Positions 24,445-38,947 of a stretch of 64,000 nucleotides of DNA are shown here, piece after piece; position 1 is the stretch's first letter, and the number at the start of each line of letters is the position of its first letter. This DNA is from Rossellomorea marisflavi (GTDB lineage Bacteria; Bacillota; Bacilli; Bacillales; Bacillaceae_B). Both the position numbers and the translations under genes were made by a program. The DNA lies in the NCBI RefSeq assembly GCF_009806575.1, contig NZ_CP047095.1, positions 3,538,001-3,602,000 on the forward strand, written 5' to 3'. Under the pieces are notes generated by a model. That model ran no database searches and was not told the DNA's origin. It worked only from the letters and a program-made list of their open reading frames with translations.

Positions 24445-24981
24445 TTATTCACCAATATGTTCTGCGATAATATCTGCAATCTCAGAGATAAAAAGTGTAC
24501 CATCTACAACCAGGTCGGAATTTGGTTTAACTGTATGTAACATAGCAAGATACCCTTGCCTTCCTCTTGAAATGTAGTGATCTAGATCCCCTAATATATC
24601 TTCAAATGAAGCATGTTTAAAATCTCTGCTTATTCTACGCGCCAACGCAAGATCTAACGGTGTATCAATAAACACGGTGAAATCAATCAGGTTGCTACTT
24701 TCATCATGTAGATATGCAAATGGAAAATCCAATATGATGGTATCCAACGGTTCAGTTTGCAACGATTGTATCTCACAAATAAGAGGTGTTAGATCCCACT
24801 CATTCGGATCGCAACCATTCTCAATCCATTCAATCATGTCTTCTGGACCTTTGAAGTCATAGTCATCGAAATGAAGCGCTATACTATTTCCTAGCCTCTC
24901 CTTTAAGCAAGAGGCTATTGTTGATTTTCCCCCGCCTGATACCGCAGCAATCGCAATTACTTTAGGGATCTTTCTTTTCAT
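24445..24981 (-). CDS. P-loop nucleoside kinase-like protein
   Basis: 178 residues with Walker A AVSGGGKST (13-21), a DDYDF motif after strand 2 as in uridine kinase-type enzymes, a Walker B-like TIILDFPFAYL, and a basic LID region LARRISRDFKH. The fold is that of small-molecule kinases of the uridine/phosphoribulokinase group. Substrate unknown. The ATG has AAGGAGGCATTTA upstream. It is a single gene between the CD3324-family gene and the aminopeptidase gene, about 45 bases from the latter on the same strand. Confidence 0.75.
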   Translation of the reverse strand: MKRKIPKVIAIAAVSGGGKSTIASCLKERLGNSIALHFDDYDFKGPEDMIEWIENGCDPNEWDLTPLICEIQSLQTEPLDTIILDFPFAYLHDESSNLIDFTVFIDTPLDLALARRISRDFKHASFEDILGDLDHYISRGRQGYLAMLHTVKPNSDLVVDGTLFISEIADIIAEHIGE

Positions 24982-25026
24982 TAAATGCCTCCTTTTTCAA
25001 CATTATATTTTAAAGTTGTAAGGGAT

Positions 25027-26262
25027 CTAGAAGTTAAACTTACCACCCTCCATTACTGGGATTTCCCTTCCTTCTTTCACTCCCACTACCTCCATATCGT
25101 CAGTACCAAAGGTTACATTGACGGACAAGAGAGAAGTATTCAGACCCGCATCCTTTAATTCATGCTCAGATTTGTGAAGGCCATCTATGATCGTGGAGGG
25201 AGATGCATCCCCGATTCCAATATGACAGGCCGTATTTTCATCAAACAAGGTCTTGTAAAAGAGCGTATTAGCCTGAGCAAGAGGTGCTTTAGTCGAAACC
25301 AACGCAATTTCCCCTAGATAATGTGAGCCTTCATCCGTTTCGATGAGATGTTGCAACGCTTCTTGTCCATTCGCGGCATAATAGTCGGTAATTCGGCCTT
25401 CTGTAAAAATCAGATGAAAGTCTTCTATGATATTCCCACCATAGATAAGAGGTTTAGTCCCTACCAGTTTGCCATTCACCCTATTTTTGTGTGGAGCAGT
25501 AAATATTTCTTCTGTAGGGATGTTCGGAAAGAAAGGGATCCCTTGTTCATCTGTGACAGCCCCACCGATAAAAACATGATTTTTGGCTAGACCCACTACT
25601 AAATCAGTTCCACGTTTATTTGTAAAATGCAGCGCTTCAAATCGGCTCTCGTTCAGGAATTTTTTTCGAGACTCGAAGGCTCTGTGGTGTTCTCTCCAAT
25701 CATCAATGGGACTCTCCCCGTCTGCCCTAGCTCCACTTACAATCAATTCCCATAATGATTGTAAAGCTTCTTCTTTACTCAGGTTGGGGAATACTTTGGC
25801 TGCCCAAGCAACGTACGGGACAGCTATAAGACACCACCGGACCTTGTGGGATCTGACTTTGCTGTAATAATCCTTCAATTTTGTACGTGACGCTTTTTGG
25901 AAACGATGAATCCTTTCAGCAGAAACGTCTTCAAAGACATTTTCAGAAATAATATGAATGTAAGCAGCCCCTTCATCATCCCATTCTTTAAAACGGGCAG
26001 CCTGCCAATCGGGAATGTGATCGATGAAACGATCTGCTGCATGTATGTAAAACTCTTTGGTAGACTGTTCATCCTTCCAATCAATCACTACATTCGAGGC
26101 ACCTGCCTCGTAGGCTGCCGTTTGGATCAGACGAGCAAACCCAGCATGTTGGATATCACTATAAATAATCAATAACTGATCCTTTTGGAGATTCACACCG
26201 GCTCTTACAGCAAGTTCTGCGTACTTTTTCAATTGTGGGTCGCTTATAATCCCTTTAACCAT
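25027..26262 (-). CDS. M29-family leucyl aminopeptidase (AmpS/PepS)
   Basis: 411 residues, the standard length of thermophilic-type M29 metalloaminopeptidases, which release N-terminal residues from peptides in the cytosol using two metal ions. Seen motifs: NIPTEEIFTAPHKNRVNG with a metal-binding Glu, ETDEGSHYLGEIALV with the second Glu, and HIGIGDASPSTI with a His and Asp. The ATG has GGGGAGATCGTAA upstream. It stands alone; the NTPase gene lies about 95 bases upstream on the same strand. Confidence 0.9.
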   Translation of the reverse strand: MVKGIISDPQLKKYAELAVRAGVNLQKDQLLIIYSDIQHAGFARLIQTAAYEAGASNVVIDWKDEQSTKEFYIHAADRFIDHIPDWQAARFKEWDDEGAAYIHIISENVFEDVSAERIHRFQKASRTKLKDYYSKVRSHKVRWCLIAVPYVAWAAKVFPNLSKEEALQSLWELIVSGARADGESPIDDWREHHRAFESRKKFLNESRFEALHFTNKRGTDLVVGLAKNHVFIGGAVTDEQGIPFFPNIPTEEIFTAPHKNRVNGKLVGTKPLIYGGNIIEDFHLIFTEGRITDYYAANGQEALQHLIETDEGSHYLGEIALVSTKAPLAQANTLFYKTLFDENTACHIGIGDASPSTIIDGLHKSEHELKDAGLNTSLLSVNVTFGTDDMEVVGVKEGREIPVMEGGKFNF

Positions 26263-26357
26263 TTACGATCTCCCCTATACTGTTCTGCATCGTTTTGCTA
26301 AAGACTCCTGACCTGCATGGCACCGATCTTGGCGTGCGTCAGCTCTTCGTAATCATT

Positions 26358-26888
26358 TCAATCTATAACGTTCAACACTTCTCTTACTAACCATTCTGCG
26401 ATCTTGTCCCGATTGAGTTCATCTACTGTTATGATGTTTGCTTCTTGAAGATTGTTTATGATATTCATTTCAGGATGACGGTTTAAAGGAATCGTCCCAA
26501 GTACCACCTTGTTTCCTGAAAAAATGTCTTGAACGTTTTTCTTAAATGAATGAGAGAACATCTGCATATACCCGATCTCATCAATCACGATGATGTCCTT
26601 GGTACGAAGCGCCACTTGTAAAATATCTTCGGCAAACAGATCAAACTCCTTTACATTAACACCATACCTTCCAACCCTGGTTGCGCTGCGACTTTCTACG
26701 TTGGCAATATCTACACTTTCTCCATCCATCGATACACACCGGAAACCTATCCGATCATCGAAGTTGGTCACTTCTTCTGTATAGAAGCCTCCACAACGAT
26801 CGACGCCGATTTCATGAATGATTTGTTTGATCAACGTTGATTTGCCTATTCTCGGCTTTCCCGAGAGTAAAAAAAATGTGGAATTCAT
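26358..26888 (-). CDS. THEP1-type nucleoside-triphosphatase
   Basis: 176 residues. Walker A GKPRIGKST near the start, FYTEEV and Walker B-type IIVIDEIGYMQMFS identify the NTPase/THEP1 family (archaeal and bacterial nucleoside triphosphatases of unclear cellular role). The chosen ATG has AGGAGG 4-5 bases upstream; the longer upstream frame has no site. It probably shares a strand but not necessarily a transcript with the downstream aminopeptidase. Confidence 0.85.
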   Translation of the reverse strand: MNSTFFLLSGKPRIGKSTLIKQIIHEIGVDRCGGFYTEEVTNFDDRIGFRCVSMDGESVDIANVESRSATRVGRYGVNVKEFDLFAEDILQVALRTKDIIVIDEIGYMQMFSHSFKKNVQDIFSGNKVVLGTIPLNRHPEMNIINNLQEANIITVDELNRDKIAEWLVREVLNVID

Positions 26889-27056
26889 ATGTCCTCCTTC
26901 ACCCGATATGTTGCTTAATATGGATGGATGGATGGATTGATTTTTTCTGTGTAATAAACCCCCATCACCACTTTTACATATTATTACATACAATAGAGCT
27001 CACCAATACCCTAGTAGCTCATCTTCAATATTTCTAATACGACCCAGGTATATTGA

Positions 27057-27082
27057 GGACTTGTTTCGGCAAGTCCTTTTTT
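27057..27082 (+). terminator. Intrinsic terminator without an obvious upstream gene
   Basis: GGACTTG, a TTTCGG loop, CAAGTCC and T6 lie on the plus strand between the NTPase gene (leftward) and a 47-codon gene (rightward). No rightward gene precedes it closely, so it may attenuate a leader transcript of the small downstream gene. Confidence 0.6.
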
Positions 27083-27134
27083 GTATGTTTCAAGCCCTCA
27101 TTCTTGGTGCATATTAGCAAGAGGGGGTGATAGA

Positions 27135-27278
27135 GTGAAGGATGAAAAGAACAAATCAGAAAACCGGTCTGCAGTGGATAAGGCAAGACAAGACCAACAC
27201 GACCGGAACAATGAAAATGCCAAGGCCAGAGCCGAACTCGAACCACGTACCCCTCGCATCAATACGGATAATCTCTAA
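27135..27278 (+). CDS. Small hydrophilic protein (47 residues), GTG start
   Basis: A 47-residue, highly charged protein rich in Lys, Arg, Asn, Asp and Glu (…ENRSAVDKARQDQHDRNNEN…), without Trp, Tyr or Phe. AGGGGGTGAT lies 4 bases before the GTG. A terminator follows 5 bases after the stop. Composition recalls small intrinsically disordered or spore-associated proteins, but no family is assigned. Confidence 0.55.
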   Translation: MKDEKNKSENRSAVDKARQDQHDRNNENAKARAELEPRTPRINTDNL

Positions 27279-27283
27279 ATACT

Positions 27284-27320
27284 AAAAAAAGCCACCCCTG
27301 AAAGAAACCGGGATGGCTTG
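27284..27320. terminator. Terminator of the small gene
   Basis: AAGCCACCCC and CGGGATGGCTT form the stem with an A7 run on the left; it may also act as a second stop for leftward transcripts from ssrA. Confidence 0.7.
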
Positions 27321-27341
27321 TATCATTTATTTAGACAAAAT

Positions 27342-27368
27342 AAAAACCACCAAATATGTATTTGGTGG
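27342..27368 (-). terminator. ssrA terminator overlapping the tmRNA 3' CCA
   Basis: On the minus strand CCACCAAATA and TATTTGGTGG form a 10-bp stem followed by T5. Its left arm is the encoded CCACCA end of tmRNA, so the terminator hairpin must be opened or trimmed for 3' maturation. Confidence 0.8.
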
Positions 27369-27726
27369 AGACGGAGGGAGTCGAACCCTCGTCCAGAAAT
27401 AACGGCACTTGTGCGTCTACGAGCGTAGTCGATATATTCGCGGTTTCGCTGCAGCTTATGCCTACCGACTGGCGTCCGTGCAGCTAGTCTGGTTAATCTC
27501 TTCCTTTGTCCTCAGACGGTGGACTCCGGCGTAGCCTACTAAGAGTGAGTCCCTTACCCTACCACATAGGCAATGGAGGGAGGAACAGCTAAAGCGCTAT
27601 TACGCAGCTAGAGCTAGGTTATTGTTAGTTTTGCCAGTTATTATTGGCTTTGACGTTTTAACGTAGACGATCCCTACGGCTCGCAACCCAAGCTCGAACT
27701 ATCCCTGTCGAATCCGTAACGTCCCC
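27363..27726 (-). ncRNA. ssrA: Transfer-messenger RNA (tmRNA)
   Basis: Rescues stalled ribosomes with SmpB. The minus strand starts GGGGACGTTACGGATTCGAC and ends GTTCGACTCCC…TCTCCACCA, the tRNA-Ala-like ends of one-piece tmRNA. The tag frame follows AATAATAACT and reads GKTNNNLALAA then TAATAG (plus-strand 27635 to 27600), so the full tag is AGKTNNNLALAA, ending in the LAA degron read by ClpXP. CCA is encoded. smpB lies just upstream, rnr (RNase R, tmRNA partner) one gene further, and clpP in the same window. Confidence 0.97.
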
Positions 27727-27851
27727 ATATGAGGAAGAACGGGAAAGAATAAGTTCTCACTGGTTACTTATTCAATTGTTCTTATCGCAGTCAGTTTGCC
27801 CTGCGACACTATTTATTATAACAAACTGAGCGCCAAATGCAACTGGAAGGA

Positions 27852-28325
27852 TCAGTAATTCCCTTTTTGCCTTTGGGCGAGCTCGCGCTGGATCGAGCGG
27901 TTGGCTTCCTTGCGCTTCAGATCTTCACGTTTGTCATATTTCTTCTTACCGCGTGCAAGGCCGATGAGGAGCTTGGCGACGCCGTTTTTGATGTACAGCT
28001 TCAACGGGACGAGTGAATATCCTGCTTCTTTTGTTTCACCGATGAGCTTATTGATCTGCCTGCGGTGCAGGAGGAGCTTCCTCGTACGGAGCGGATCATG
28101 ATTGTACCGGTTTCCTTGCTCGTACGGTGATACGTGCATGTTGTAGACGTATACTTCTCCGTTTCGGATACGGGCGAAGGAATCCTTCAAGTTGACGCGG
28201 CCGCCGCGGATCGATTTGATTTCCGTCCCCTGGAGGACGATGCCTGCTTCGAAGGTCTCTTCGACAGCGAAGTCATGGCGGGCTTTTTTATTCTGGGCAA
28301 TGAGCTTGCCTTCTCCCTTTGGCAT
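27852..28325 (-). CDS. smpB: SsrA-binding protein SmpB
   Basis: Binds the tRNA-like domain of tmRNA and brings it to stalled ribosomes. 157 residues: beta-barrel core with [20 protein letters not shown] and [20 protein letters not shown], and the basic C-terminal tail ([20 protein letters not shown]) that enters the mRNA channel. Full length and typical. It lies between rnr and ssrA, the usual Bacillaceae order. Confidence 0.97.
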   Translation of the reverse strand: MPKGEGKLIAQNKKARHDFAVEETFEAGIVLQGTEIKSIRGGRVNLKDSFARIRNGEVYVYNMHVSPYEQGNRYNHDPLRTRKLLLHRRQINKLIGETKEAGYSLVPLKLYIKNGVAKLLIGLARGKKKYDKREDLKRKEANRSIQRELAQRQKGNY

Positions 28326-28393
28326 GTGAATCCCTCTCTCTCTTTCTGTGGTGCCATTATCTCATAAATACACCTGTATGGGTAGGATGAAAC

Positions 28394-28420
28394 AGGAGCA
28401 CGGGAGGATTCCCATGCTCC
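28394..28420 (-). terminator. Weak hairpin after rnr
   Basis: GGAGCATGGGA and TCCCGTGCTCC (one mismatch pair) form a stem just after the rnr stop; the following TGTTTC is a poor T-tract, so read-through into smpB is likely. Confidence 0.45.
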
Positions 28421-28426
28421 TTATGC

Positions 28427-30775
28427 TTACTTTTTCTTTTTGCGTTTGCTTTTTGGAGCATTATCGAAGAACTTTTTGTTCTTCTTTTTCTTCTTATTAT
28501 TCTTCGGCGGGCGTGTGGACCATTCGCCGCCTTCTTTTTTGTCTTTATCAGCAGGCTTTTTGCCTGGCTTGCTTGTCGGTTTGCCTTTACGTTCCGGTCG
28601 GAATGAGCGGGCTTTGTCGTCGCGGCGACGGGTCCCTTTCATGCCGACGATCTCGAAGTCAATGGCGCGTTCGTCCTTGTTGACGTTCACGACGCGGACG
28701 GTGATCTCGTCACCGATGCGGTAGACGTTTGCCGTACGCTCTCCGATCATGGCCAGCTGACGCTCGTCGAACCGGTAATAGTCGTCGGTCATGTAGCTCA
28801 CGTGAACAAGACCCTCGATTGTATTCGGAAGCTCGACGAACAGTCCGAAGTTGGTAACGGAGCTGATGATCCCGTCGTACTCTTCCCCGACCTTGTCTTC
28901 CATGTACTCTGCTTTCTTCAGCTCATCCGTCTCACGCTCAGCATCGACGGCACGGCGTTCGCGGCTGGAGGTATGCTGGGCGATGTTCCCCATCTGTGCT
29001 CCCCATTTGTCGCGCGTCGCTTGGTCGACCTTTCCTTCAATCAAGTATGTCCTGATCAATCGGTGGACGATCAGATCCGGATAACGGCGGATCGGCGAGG
29101 TAAAGTGGGTATAGAACTCCGTTGCCAGCCCGAAGTGACCAAGGCTTTCCGGATCGTACTTCGCCTGTTGCATGGAGCGCAGCATCATCGTGGAGACGAC
29201 CATCTCCTCCGCTTTCCCCTGGACATCATCGATGATTTCCTGGAGGGCACGAGGATGGATCGAGTTCGCCGAGCCTTTCACGATGAGTCCGAAGTTCGTG
29301 ATGAACTCGAAGAAACGCATAAGCTTATCTTCCTTCGGATCTTCATGGATACGATAGATGAACGGTACTTCCATCCAGTGGAAGTGTTCTGCGACAGTTT
29401 CATTCGCTGCCAGCATGAATTCCTCGATGAGCTTTTCGGCAACGGAACGCTCGCGCATGACGACTTCCGTCGGCTCGCCTTCTTCGTTCACGAGCACCTT
29501 CGCTTCTTTGAAATCGAAGTCGATGGCACCGCGCTTCTCACGCTTCGTGCGAAGGATCTGAGCAAGTTTCTCCATGTCCTCAAACATCGGGACGAGTGGC
29601 TCGTACTTGCTTCTCAGCTCTTCATCTTTGTCCACAAGGATCTTGTTGACGTCTGAGTAGGTCATCCGCTCAGCAGTCTTGATCACACTCTGGAAGATCT
29701 CATGCTTCACGACTTCCCCGCTAGGTGTGATCTCCATATCACATGAAAGCGTCAGGCGGTCGACTTTCGGGTTCAGTGAACAGATACCGTTCGACAGTCG
29801 GTGAGGGATCATCGGGATAACCCGGTCCACGAGGTAGACGGATGTACCACGATCGAATGCTTCCTCATCGATCGGTGAGCTTTCTTTCACATAGTAGGTA
29901 ACATCGGCGATATGTACGCCGAGCTTGTAGTTTCCGTTGTCGAGCTTCGTGACCGTGACGGCATCATCGAGGTCCTTTGCGTCGGCCCCGTCAATGGTGA
30001 CGATCGTTTGATCGCGCAAATCGCGGCGGTTCTCAAGCTCGGATGGGTTGATTTCATCAGGCACTTGATTCGTCTGCTCCATGACTTCTTCAGGGAACTC
30101 GACGGTGATGCCATGCTTATGGATGATGGAAAGGATATCGACGCCCGGATCATTTTTATGACCGAGTATTTCAATGACTTCCCCTTCTGCGCTCTTGCGT
30201 CCTTCCGGATAAGCCGTCAGCTTCACGACGACCTTATGTCCTTCCGTCGCACCCTTCTGGGCGGATTTCGGGATGAAGATGTCACTTGCGAACTTCTTAT
30301 CATCAGGGATGACAAAGCCGAAATGTTTGCTTTCGGTGAATGTCCCGACAATCTGATCGACACCGCGCTCGACGATGCGGACGATGGTCCCTTCGCGTCT
30401 TGAGCCCGATGAAGCAGCCGATACCCGTACGAGGACGATATCCCCGTGCATCGCATTGCTTGTTTCATTCGGCGGGATGAAGATATCATCCATCCCCTGC
30501 TCTTCCGGGATGACAAAGGCGAAGCCCTTGGCATGTGCCGATACTTTCCCTCTTACCAGATTCATTTTTTCAGGAAGACCGTAGCGGTTGCTTCTTGTAC
30601 GCACCACCAATCCCTTCTCTTCCATGACGACAAGCGCCTTGACGAAATCCTTGAAGTTCCCTGACCCCTCGATTCCGAATGCTTCCTCCAGCTCTTGTAC
30701 CGTCAATGGCTTGTAGGCTTCTTCCTTCATGTAAGAAAGGAGCTTATCCACATGCCCTTTAATATTTTCGTCCAT
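28427..30775 (-). CDS. rnr: Ribonuclease R
   Basis: A 3'-5' exoribonuclease that degrades structured RNA and helps trans-translation quality control. 782 residues: N-terminal winged helix (~1-65), two cold-shock domains (~75-225), RNB catalytic domain with [15 protein letters not shown] holding the metal-binding Asp residues, an S1 domain (~625-705) and a Lys-rich tail ([13 protein letters not shown]) typical of RNase R. AGGAGGGA lies 6-7 bases before the ATG. It follows est by 21 bases and precedes smpB and ssrA. Confidence 0.97.
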   Translation of the reverse strand: MDENIKGHVDKLLSYMKEEAYKPLTVQELEEAFGIEGSGNFKDFVKALVVMEEKGLVVRTRSNRYGLPEKMNLVRGKVSAHAKGFAFVIPEEQGMDDIFIPPNETSNAMHGDIVLVRVSAASSGSRREGTIVRIVERGVDQIVGTFTESKHFGFVIPDDKKFASDIFIPKSAQKGATEGHKVVVKLTAYPEGRKSAEGEVIEILGHKNDPGVDILSIIHKHGITVEFPEEVMEQTNQVPDEINPSELENRRDLRDQTIVTIDGADAKDLDDAVTVTKLDNGNYKLGVHIADVTYYVKESSPIDEEAFDRGTSVYLVDRVIPMIPHRLSNGICSLNPKVDRLTLSCDMEITPSGEVVKHEIFQSVIKTAERMTYSDVNKILVDKDEELRSKYEPLVPMFEDMEKLAQILRTKREKRGAIDFDFKEAKVLVNEEGEPTEVVMRERSVAEKLIEEFMLAANETVAEHFHWMEVPFIYRIHEDPKEDKLMRFFEFITNFGLIVKGSANSIHPRALQEIIDDVQGKAEEMVVSTMMLRSMQQAKYDPESLGHFGLATEFYTHFTSPIRRYPDLIVHRLIRTYLIEGKVDQATRDKWGAQMGNIAQHTSSRERRAVDAERETDELKKAEYMEDKVGEEYDGIISSVTNFGLFVELPNTIEGLVHVSYMTDDYYRFDERQLAMIGERTANVYRIGDEITVRVVNVNKDERAIDFEIVGMKGTRRRDDKARSFRPERKGKPTSKPGKKPADKDKKEGGEWSTRPPKNNKKKKKNKKFFDNAPKSKRKKKK

Positions 30776-30796
30776 GACATTCCCTCCTGATCGTGA

Positions 30797-31543
30797 TTAT
30801 ACCGTCCAGTCCAGTTTCTCCAGGAAGTTGTACACATCCTCGTGAAGCTGCTCTTTCTCTTTATCGAGCGTAATGACGTGCCCAGACTCTTCGTACCATT
30901 TGATCTCTTTATCATCAGACTCAACGCTGTCATAGATGATATTCGCAGAATCCGTGTTGATCATATGGTCGTTCCGTGCCTGCACGACAAACGTCGGCGA
31001 GTAGATCATATCCACATTCCCACGCACATCGGCGATGAGCTCCTGAAGGGCCTTCAACGTATCCATCGGCGTCTTCTTGAACTCTTCCATTTCCTTTTCA
31101 ATCTGGTCTTCGGGTTTTCCTTCATATTTTTTAAATTCACGGGCGTATTCCACTACCCCGTCATACATGACTTCTTCGCTTTTTATATACATTGGTGCAC
31201 ACATTGGGACAATACCCTTTACAGGTACAGTGTAACCTAATTTCAATGAAAATACCCCTCCGAGCGAGAGGCCCGCAACGGCGATTTCCTCATACCCAAG
31301 GCTCTTCAGATGCTCATACCCGTCCATGACATCCTTCCACCAGTCTTCAGGACCTGTATGCACCAATTCCTCCGGCGGAACACCATGTCCCTTATAGTGA
31401 GGCGCATGAGACGTATAGCCCTTCTTCTCGAGGAATCGTCCGAGCATACGCACATCCGATGAGTTACCAGTGAATCCGTGCAACAGAAGGACAGCACGTT
31501 TCCCCGCTTCAAATGTAAATGGTTTCGGCAAATTGGTTTTCAT
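30797..31543 (-). CDS. est: Carboxylesterase (Est30/YvaK type)
   Basis: Hydrolyses short-chain carboxyl esters. 248 residues, alpha/beta-hydrolase fold: oxyanion loop LLHGFTGN, nucleophile Ser93 in GLSLGG, acid in ARNDHMI, His in [10 protein letters not shown]. Length and motifs match the Geobacillus Est30 family. AGGAGC lies 8 bases before the ATG. It heads the est-rnr-smpB-ssrA cluster; a long repeat-rich gap lies upstream. Confidence 0.93.
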   Translation of the reverse strand: MKTNLPKPFTFEAGKRAVLLLHGFTGNSSDVRMLGRFLEKKGYTSHAPHYKGHGVPPEELVHTGPEDWWKDVMDGYEHLKSLGYEEIAVAGLSLGGVFSLKLGYTVPVKGIVPMCAPMYIKSEEVMYDGVVEYAREFKKYEGKPEDQIEKEMEEFKKTPMDTLKALQELIADVRGNVDMIYSPTFVVQARNDHMINTDSANIIYDSVESDDKEIKWYEESGHVITLDKEKEQLHEDVYNFLEKLDWTV

Positions 31544-31599
31544 GGTTTGATAGCTCCTTTTCGATCTCTTTGATGTCTAGTGGCTTGATGTAGCCGTTC

Positions 31600-32022
31600 A
31601 GATTCTTCTCACTTCTATTTTTAGCAAATATCGGTGGGACAATCCACCATTTCGCATTGTTGTGGCGGTTTTGATGGCGGAGGGTTGTTCATAGTGTGAG
31701 GCCGGGTCATCCTGATCGGTGGCTCTACGCAGGTAGAGGCTATTTGCTACTTTAATCGAGTATTTGCGAATTTTTTGGAATCATAGCGATTCATAATGGT
31801 TTACCATGCATTTACCATCGCCATTCCCCTCTACTTTCCCCTTATGACATAATTCGACTTTTTTCGCACTTGATTTATGACCCATTTCTCTATCCCGAGA
31901 CTCGACGATTCTGATCAAGGCGAATTTATTTGCGATAATCAAAAAAATACTTGCGGAATTTTCGACTTAATTTGCGAAAAAAAGCATTCTATTTGCGAAC
32001 CGACATGGTACCCTCGTTCCAA
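31600..32022. repeat. Intergenic region dense in TTTGCGAA-type motifs
   Basis: No gene is supported here. TATTTGC or TTTGCGA words recur irregularly: plus strand at about 31742, 31763, 31929, 31970 and 31992, with variants such as CTTGCGGAA at 31950. The spacing is irregular, and the words continue into the tandem repeat that follows. They may be binding sites for a protein or remnants of a mobile repeat. Only the repetition is seen directly. Confidence 0.5.
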
Positions 32023-32345
32023 TTTGCACATCATCCCCGGAACCAGCGTTCATTCGGAGTTATTTGCAAATGCGTCCAAATACGGATGAATCACCCTAAC
32101 CATCACCTGACGACCACTTACATCGCAAACCCACAAACGAGATTTGCACATCATCCCTTGAACCAGCGTTCACTCGCAGTAATTTGCGAAAACCACCCCA
32201 TACGGATGAACCACCCCATACGGATGAACCACCCTAACCATCACCTGAACACCACTTACATCGCAAACCCACAAACGAGATTTGCACACCATCTCCGGAA
32301 CCAGCATTCACGCACAGTTATTTGCGAAACCACCCCATAAGGATG
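32023..32345. repeat. Tandem repeat of ~120 bp units in the est-secG gap
   Basis: Three successive units each begin TTTGCACA(T/C)CAT: unit 1 at 32023-32142 (120 bp), unit 2 at 32143-32280 (138 bp, with an 18-bp internal duplication ACCCCATACGGATGAACC), and a partial unit 3 from 32281. Shared blocks include GGAACCAGCGTTCA, ATTTGCGAAA, CATCACCTGA and CCCACAAACGAGA. The last block recurs a fourth time in the loop of the secG terminator. All unit lengths are multiples of 3, so one frame stays open through them, but no ribosome binding site is seen. Confidence 0.8.
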
Positions 32346-32392
32346 AATCGCTCCGCCCAGCACAAAACGGACAAGTACAACCCCGATAAAAC

Positions 32393-32427
32393 AAAAAACC
32401 TGACCCACAAACGAGATCAGGTTTTTT
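32393..32427 (-). terminator. secG terminator
   Basis: On the minus strand AAAAAACCTGA/TCAGGTTTTTT-type arms flank a loop containing CCCACAAACGAGA, the same 13-base word found in the neighbouring tandem repeat. Confidence 0.85.
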
Positions 32428-32436
32428 AACGTTCAT

Positions 32437-32664
32437 TTAGATACGGACGATGGCAACCGTAAGAATGAAGAATAGTACGGCCAATACGATTGTGATACGG
32501 TGCAAAATCAAGTCGAGTCCGCGCGCTTTCTGTTTACCGAATAGCTGTTCCGCACCACCTGAGATGGCCCCTGAAAGTCCAGCACTCTTACCTGATTGAA
32601 GCAATACCATGACGATCATGGCGATCGATACGATGATAAGTAACGTGACTAAAATAGTATGCAT
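32437..32664 (-). CDS. secG: Preprotein translocase subunit SecG
   Basis: Small subunit of the SecYEG channel. 75 residues, two membrane helices (about 3-22 and 52-72) around the conserved cytoplasmic loop [20 protein letters not shown]. The ATG has GGAGGTGGGAC upstream; 24 codons farther upstream no site is seen. It follows eno and its terminator, the standard Bacillaceae order. Confidence 0.95.
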   Translation of the reverse strand: MHTILVTLLIIVSIAMIVMVLLQSGKSAGLSGAISGGAEQLFGKQKARGLDLILHRITIVLAVLFFILTVAIVRI

Positions 32665-32765
32665 GAGTCCCACCTCCTGATCCGAACATAACATTGTCTT
32701 CATTTTACCATACGGGGGCTGGGGCAACAAGAACATAATGAATATTCGCTTAGATGACGTCCATT

Positions 32766-32793
32766 AAAAAATCCCCGTCCGAGGACGGGGATT
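32766..32793 (-). terminator. Terminator of the glycolytic operon
   Basis: AAATCCCCGTCC and GGACGGGGATTT pair around a GA loop, right after the eno stop, with a minus-strand T run. It separates eno from secG. Confidence 0.9.
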
Positions 32794-32808
32794 TCGGCAA
32801 ACCGGCTA

Positions 32809-34134
<1,326 letters not shown>

Positions 34135-34185
34135 TTAAAAGCTCTTACCGTCCGGGTACCCCTGCAGGTCGGCACGCCGGCAGGT

Positions 34186-36502
<2,317 letters not shown>

Positions 36503-36525
36503 CTAAACGCATTTAGAAACAGGGA

Positions 36526-37710
36526 TTATTTATCGTTCAGAGCTGTGACTCCAGGAAGTTCTTTCCCTTCCATGAACTCGAGAGATGCTCCTCCGCCTGT
36601 AGAAATATGACTCATTTTATCAGCATATCCGAACTTCTCGACTGCTGCTGCAGAGTCTCCGCCACCGATTACAGAGTATGTATCTGTTGAATCGGCCAAT
36701 GCCTCTGCTACGGCTTTCGTACCGTTGGCGAATGTATCCATTTCGAATACGCCCATTGGTCCGTTCCAGATGACAAGTTTAGAGCTCTTGATTGCATCGC
36801 TGAAGATTTCACGCGTTTTAGGACCGATATCCATTGCTTCCCAATCAGATGGGATGGAGTCGATGCCCACTTCCTGTGTATTCGCATCATTAGAGAAGTC
36901 ATCCCCAACAACCACGTCTACCGGCATAAGGAAGTTCACGCCTTTGTCTTTCGCTTTTTGCATGAATTGTTTCGCTAGATCGATTTTGTCTTCTTCAAGA
37001 AGGGATTGACCGATTTCGTAGCCGTTTGCTTTTACGAATGTGTAAGCAAGTCCGCCTCCGATGATCAAGTTGTCCACTTTATCGAGAAGGTTGTCGATGA
37101 CACCGATCTTATCTTTTACTTTCGCTCCACCAACGATGGCCGTGAAAGGACGTTCTGGGTTTGATAGTGCCTTACCAAGGACTTCAAGCTCTTTCTCCAT
37201 AAGAAGACCTGCAACTGCCGGGATGTGCTCGGCGATCCCTGCTGTTGAAGCGTGGGCACGGTGAGCTGCACCGAATGCATCGTTCACATAAAGATCTGCA
37301 AGTGCTGCAAATTCTTTCGCAAGCTCAGGATCGTTTTTCGTTTCACCTGGGTAGAAACGAACGTTTTCAAGGACAAGGACGTCTCCGTCTTTCATCTCTG
37401 AAACTTTTGCCTGAACGGCTTCACCGTATGCTTCGTCTGCTTTGGCAACGTCTTTGCCAAGAAGCTCTGATAGACGGTTTGCAACAGGTGTCAAACGGAG
37501 TTCTTCTACCACTTCACCATTTGGACGTCCAAGATGGCTTGCAAGAAGGACTTTCGCTCCGCCTTCTACTAGATGTTTGATGGTAGGCAGTGCTGCCTGG
37601 ATACGCGTTTCATCGGTGATCTTCCCGTCTGCCATCGGCACGTTGAAGTCTACGCGGCAAAATACGCGTTTCCCTTTCACATCGACGTCTTTGATCGATT
37701 TTTTGTTCAT
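36526..37710 (-). CDS. pgk: Phosphoglycerate kinase
   Basis: Makes ATP from 1,3-bisphosphoglycerate. 394 residues, full length, with RVDFNVPM and [10 protein letters not shown] in the N-domain, [11 protein letters not shown], and the nucleotide-binding NGPMGVFE and [13 protein letters not shown] in the C-domain. A GC-rich hairpin lies between gap and pgk and probably reduces transcript downstream of gap. Confidence 0.98.
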   Translation of the reverse strand: MNKKSIKDVDVKGKRVFCRVDFNVPMADGKITDETRIQAALPTIKHLVEGGAKVLLASHLGRPNGEVVEELRLTPVANRLSELLGKDVAKADEAYGEAVQAKVSEMKDGDVLVLENVRFYPGETKNDPELAKEFAALADLYVNDAFGAAHRAHASTAGIAEHIPAVAGLLMEKELEVLGKALSNPERPFTAIVGGAKVKDKIGVIDNLLDKVDNLIIGGGLAYTFVKANGYEIGQSLLEEDKIDLAKQFMQKAKDKGVNFLMPVDVVVGDDFSNDANTQEVGIDSIPSDWEAMDIGPKTREIFSDAIKSSKLVIWNGPMGVFEMDTFANGTKAVAEALADSTDTYSVIGGGDSAAAVEKFGYADKMSHISTGGGASLEFMEGKELPGVTALNDK

Positions 37711-37775
37711 GGAAAAAGGCCTCCTTCAGTTATCAAATTCTACTCTTTTTTCAAGAAACTTGAAATCAGAATAGG

Positions 37776-37808
37776 AAAGGGGAGAGGGGAATGTTCCCCG
37801 CTCCCCTT
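37776..37808 (-). terminator. GC-rich hairpin between gap and pgk
   Basis: On the minus strand AAGGGGAGCGGGGAA and TTCCCCTCTCCCCTT form a long stem followed by a broken T-tract. It fits partial termination or an RNA stabilising element downstream of gap, as seen in other Bacillaceae gapA operons. Confidence 0.6.
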
Positions 37809-37886
37809 CGACACATCTTCATTATAGATGGTGGGACAAAATATATCCATCCATCACCTAGATGTCAAAAACCAAACGCGTTTGAA

Positions 37887-38909
<1,023 letters not shown>

Positions 38910-38947
38910 TTAGATCGTTAAGGATGATTTTATATTTCAAAAGGGAT

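Noticed and set aside
28802..29656. Long open frame on the plus strand inside rnr
   Set aside because: It is antisense to a well-supported RNase R gene, has no ribosome binding site, and follows from the codon pattern of the real gene.
31951..32340. A 129-codon open frame running through the tandem repeat, giving a repeated His/Pro/Asn-rich peptide
   Set aside because: It starts at a TTG without a ribosome binding site, composition is unlike a natural protein, and the open frame is explained by repeat lengths divisible by three.
32023..32345. CRISPR array
   Set aside because: Units are ~120-138 bp, contiguous and nearly identical along their length, with no 20-40 bp repeat/spacer pattern and no cas genes nearby.
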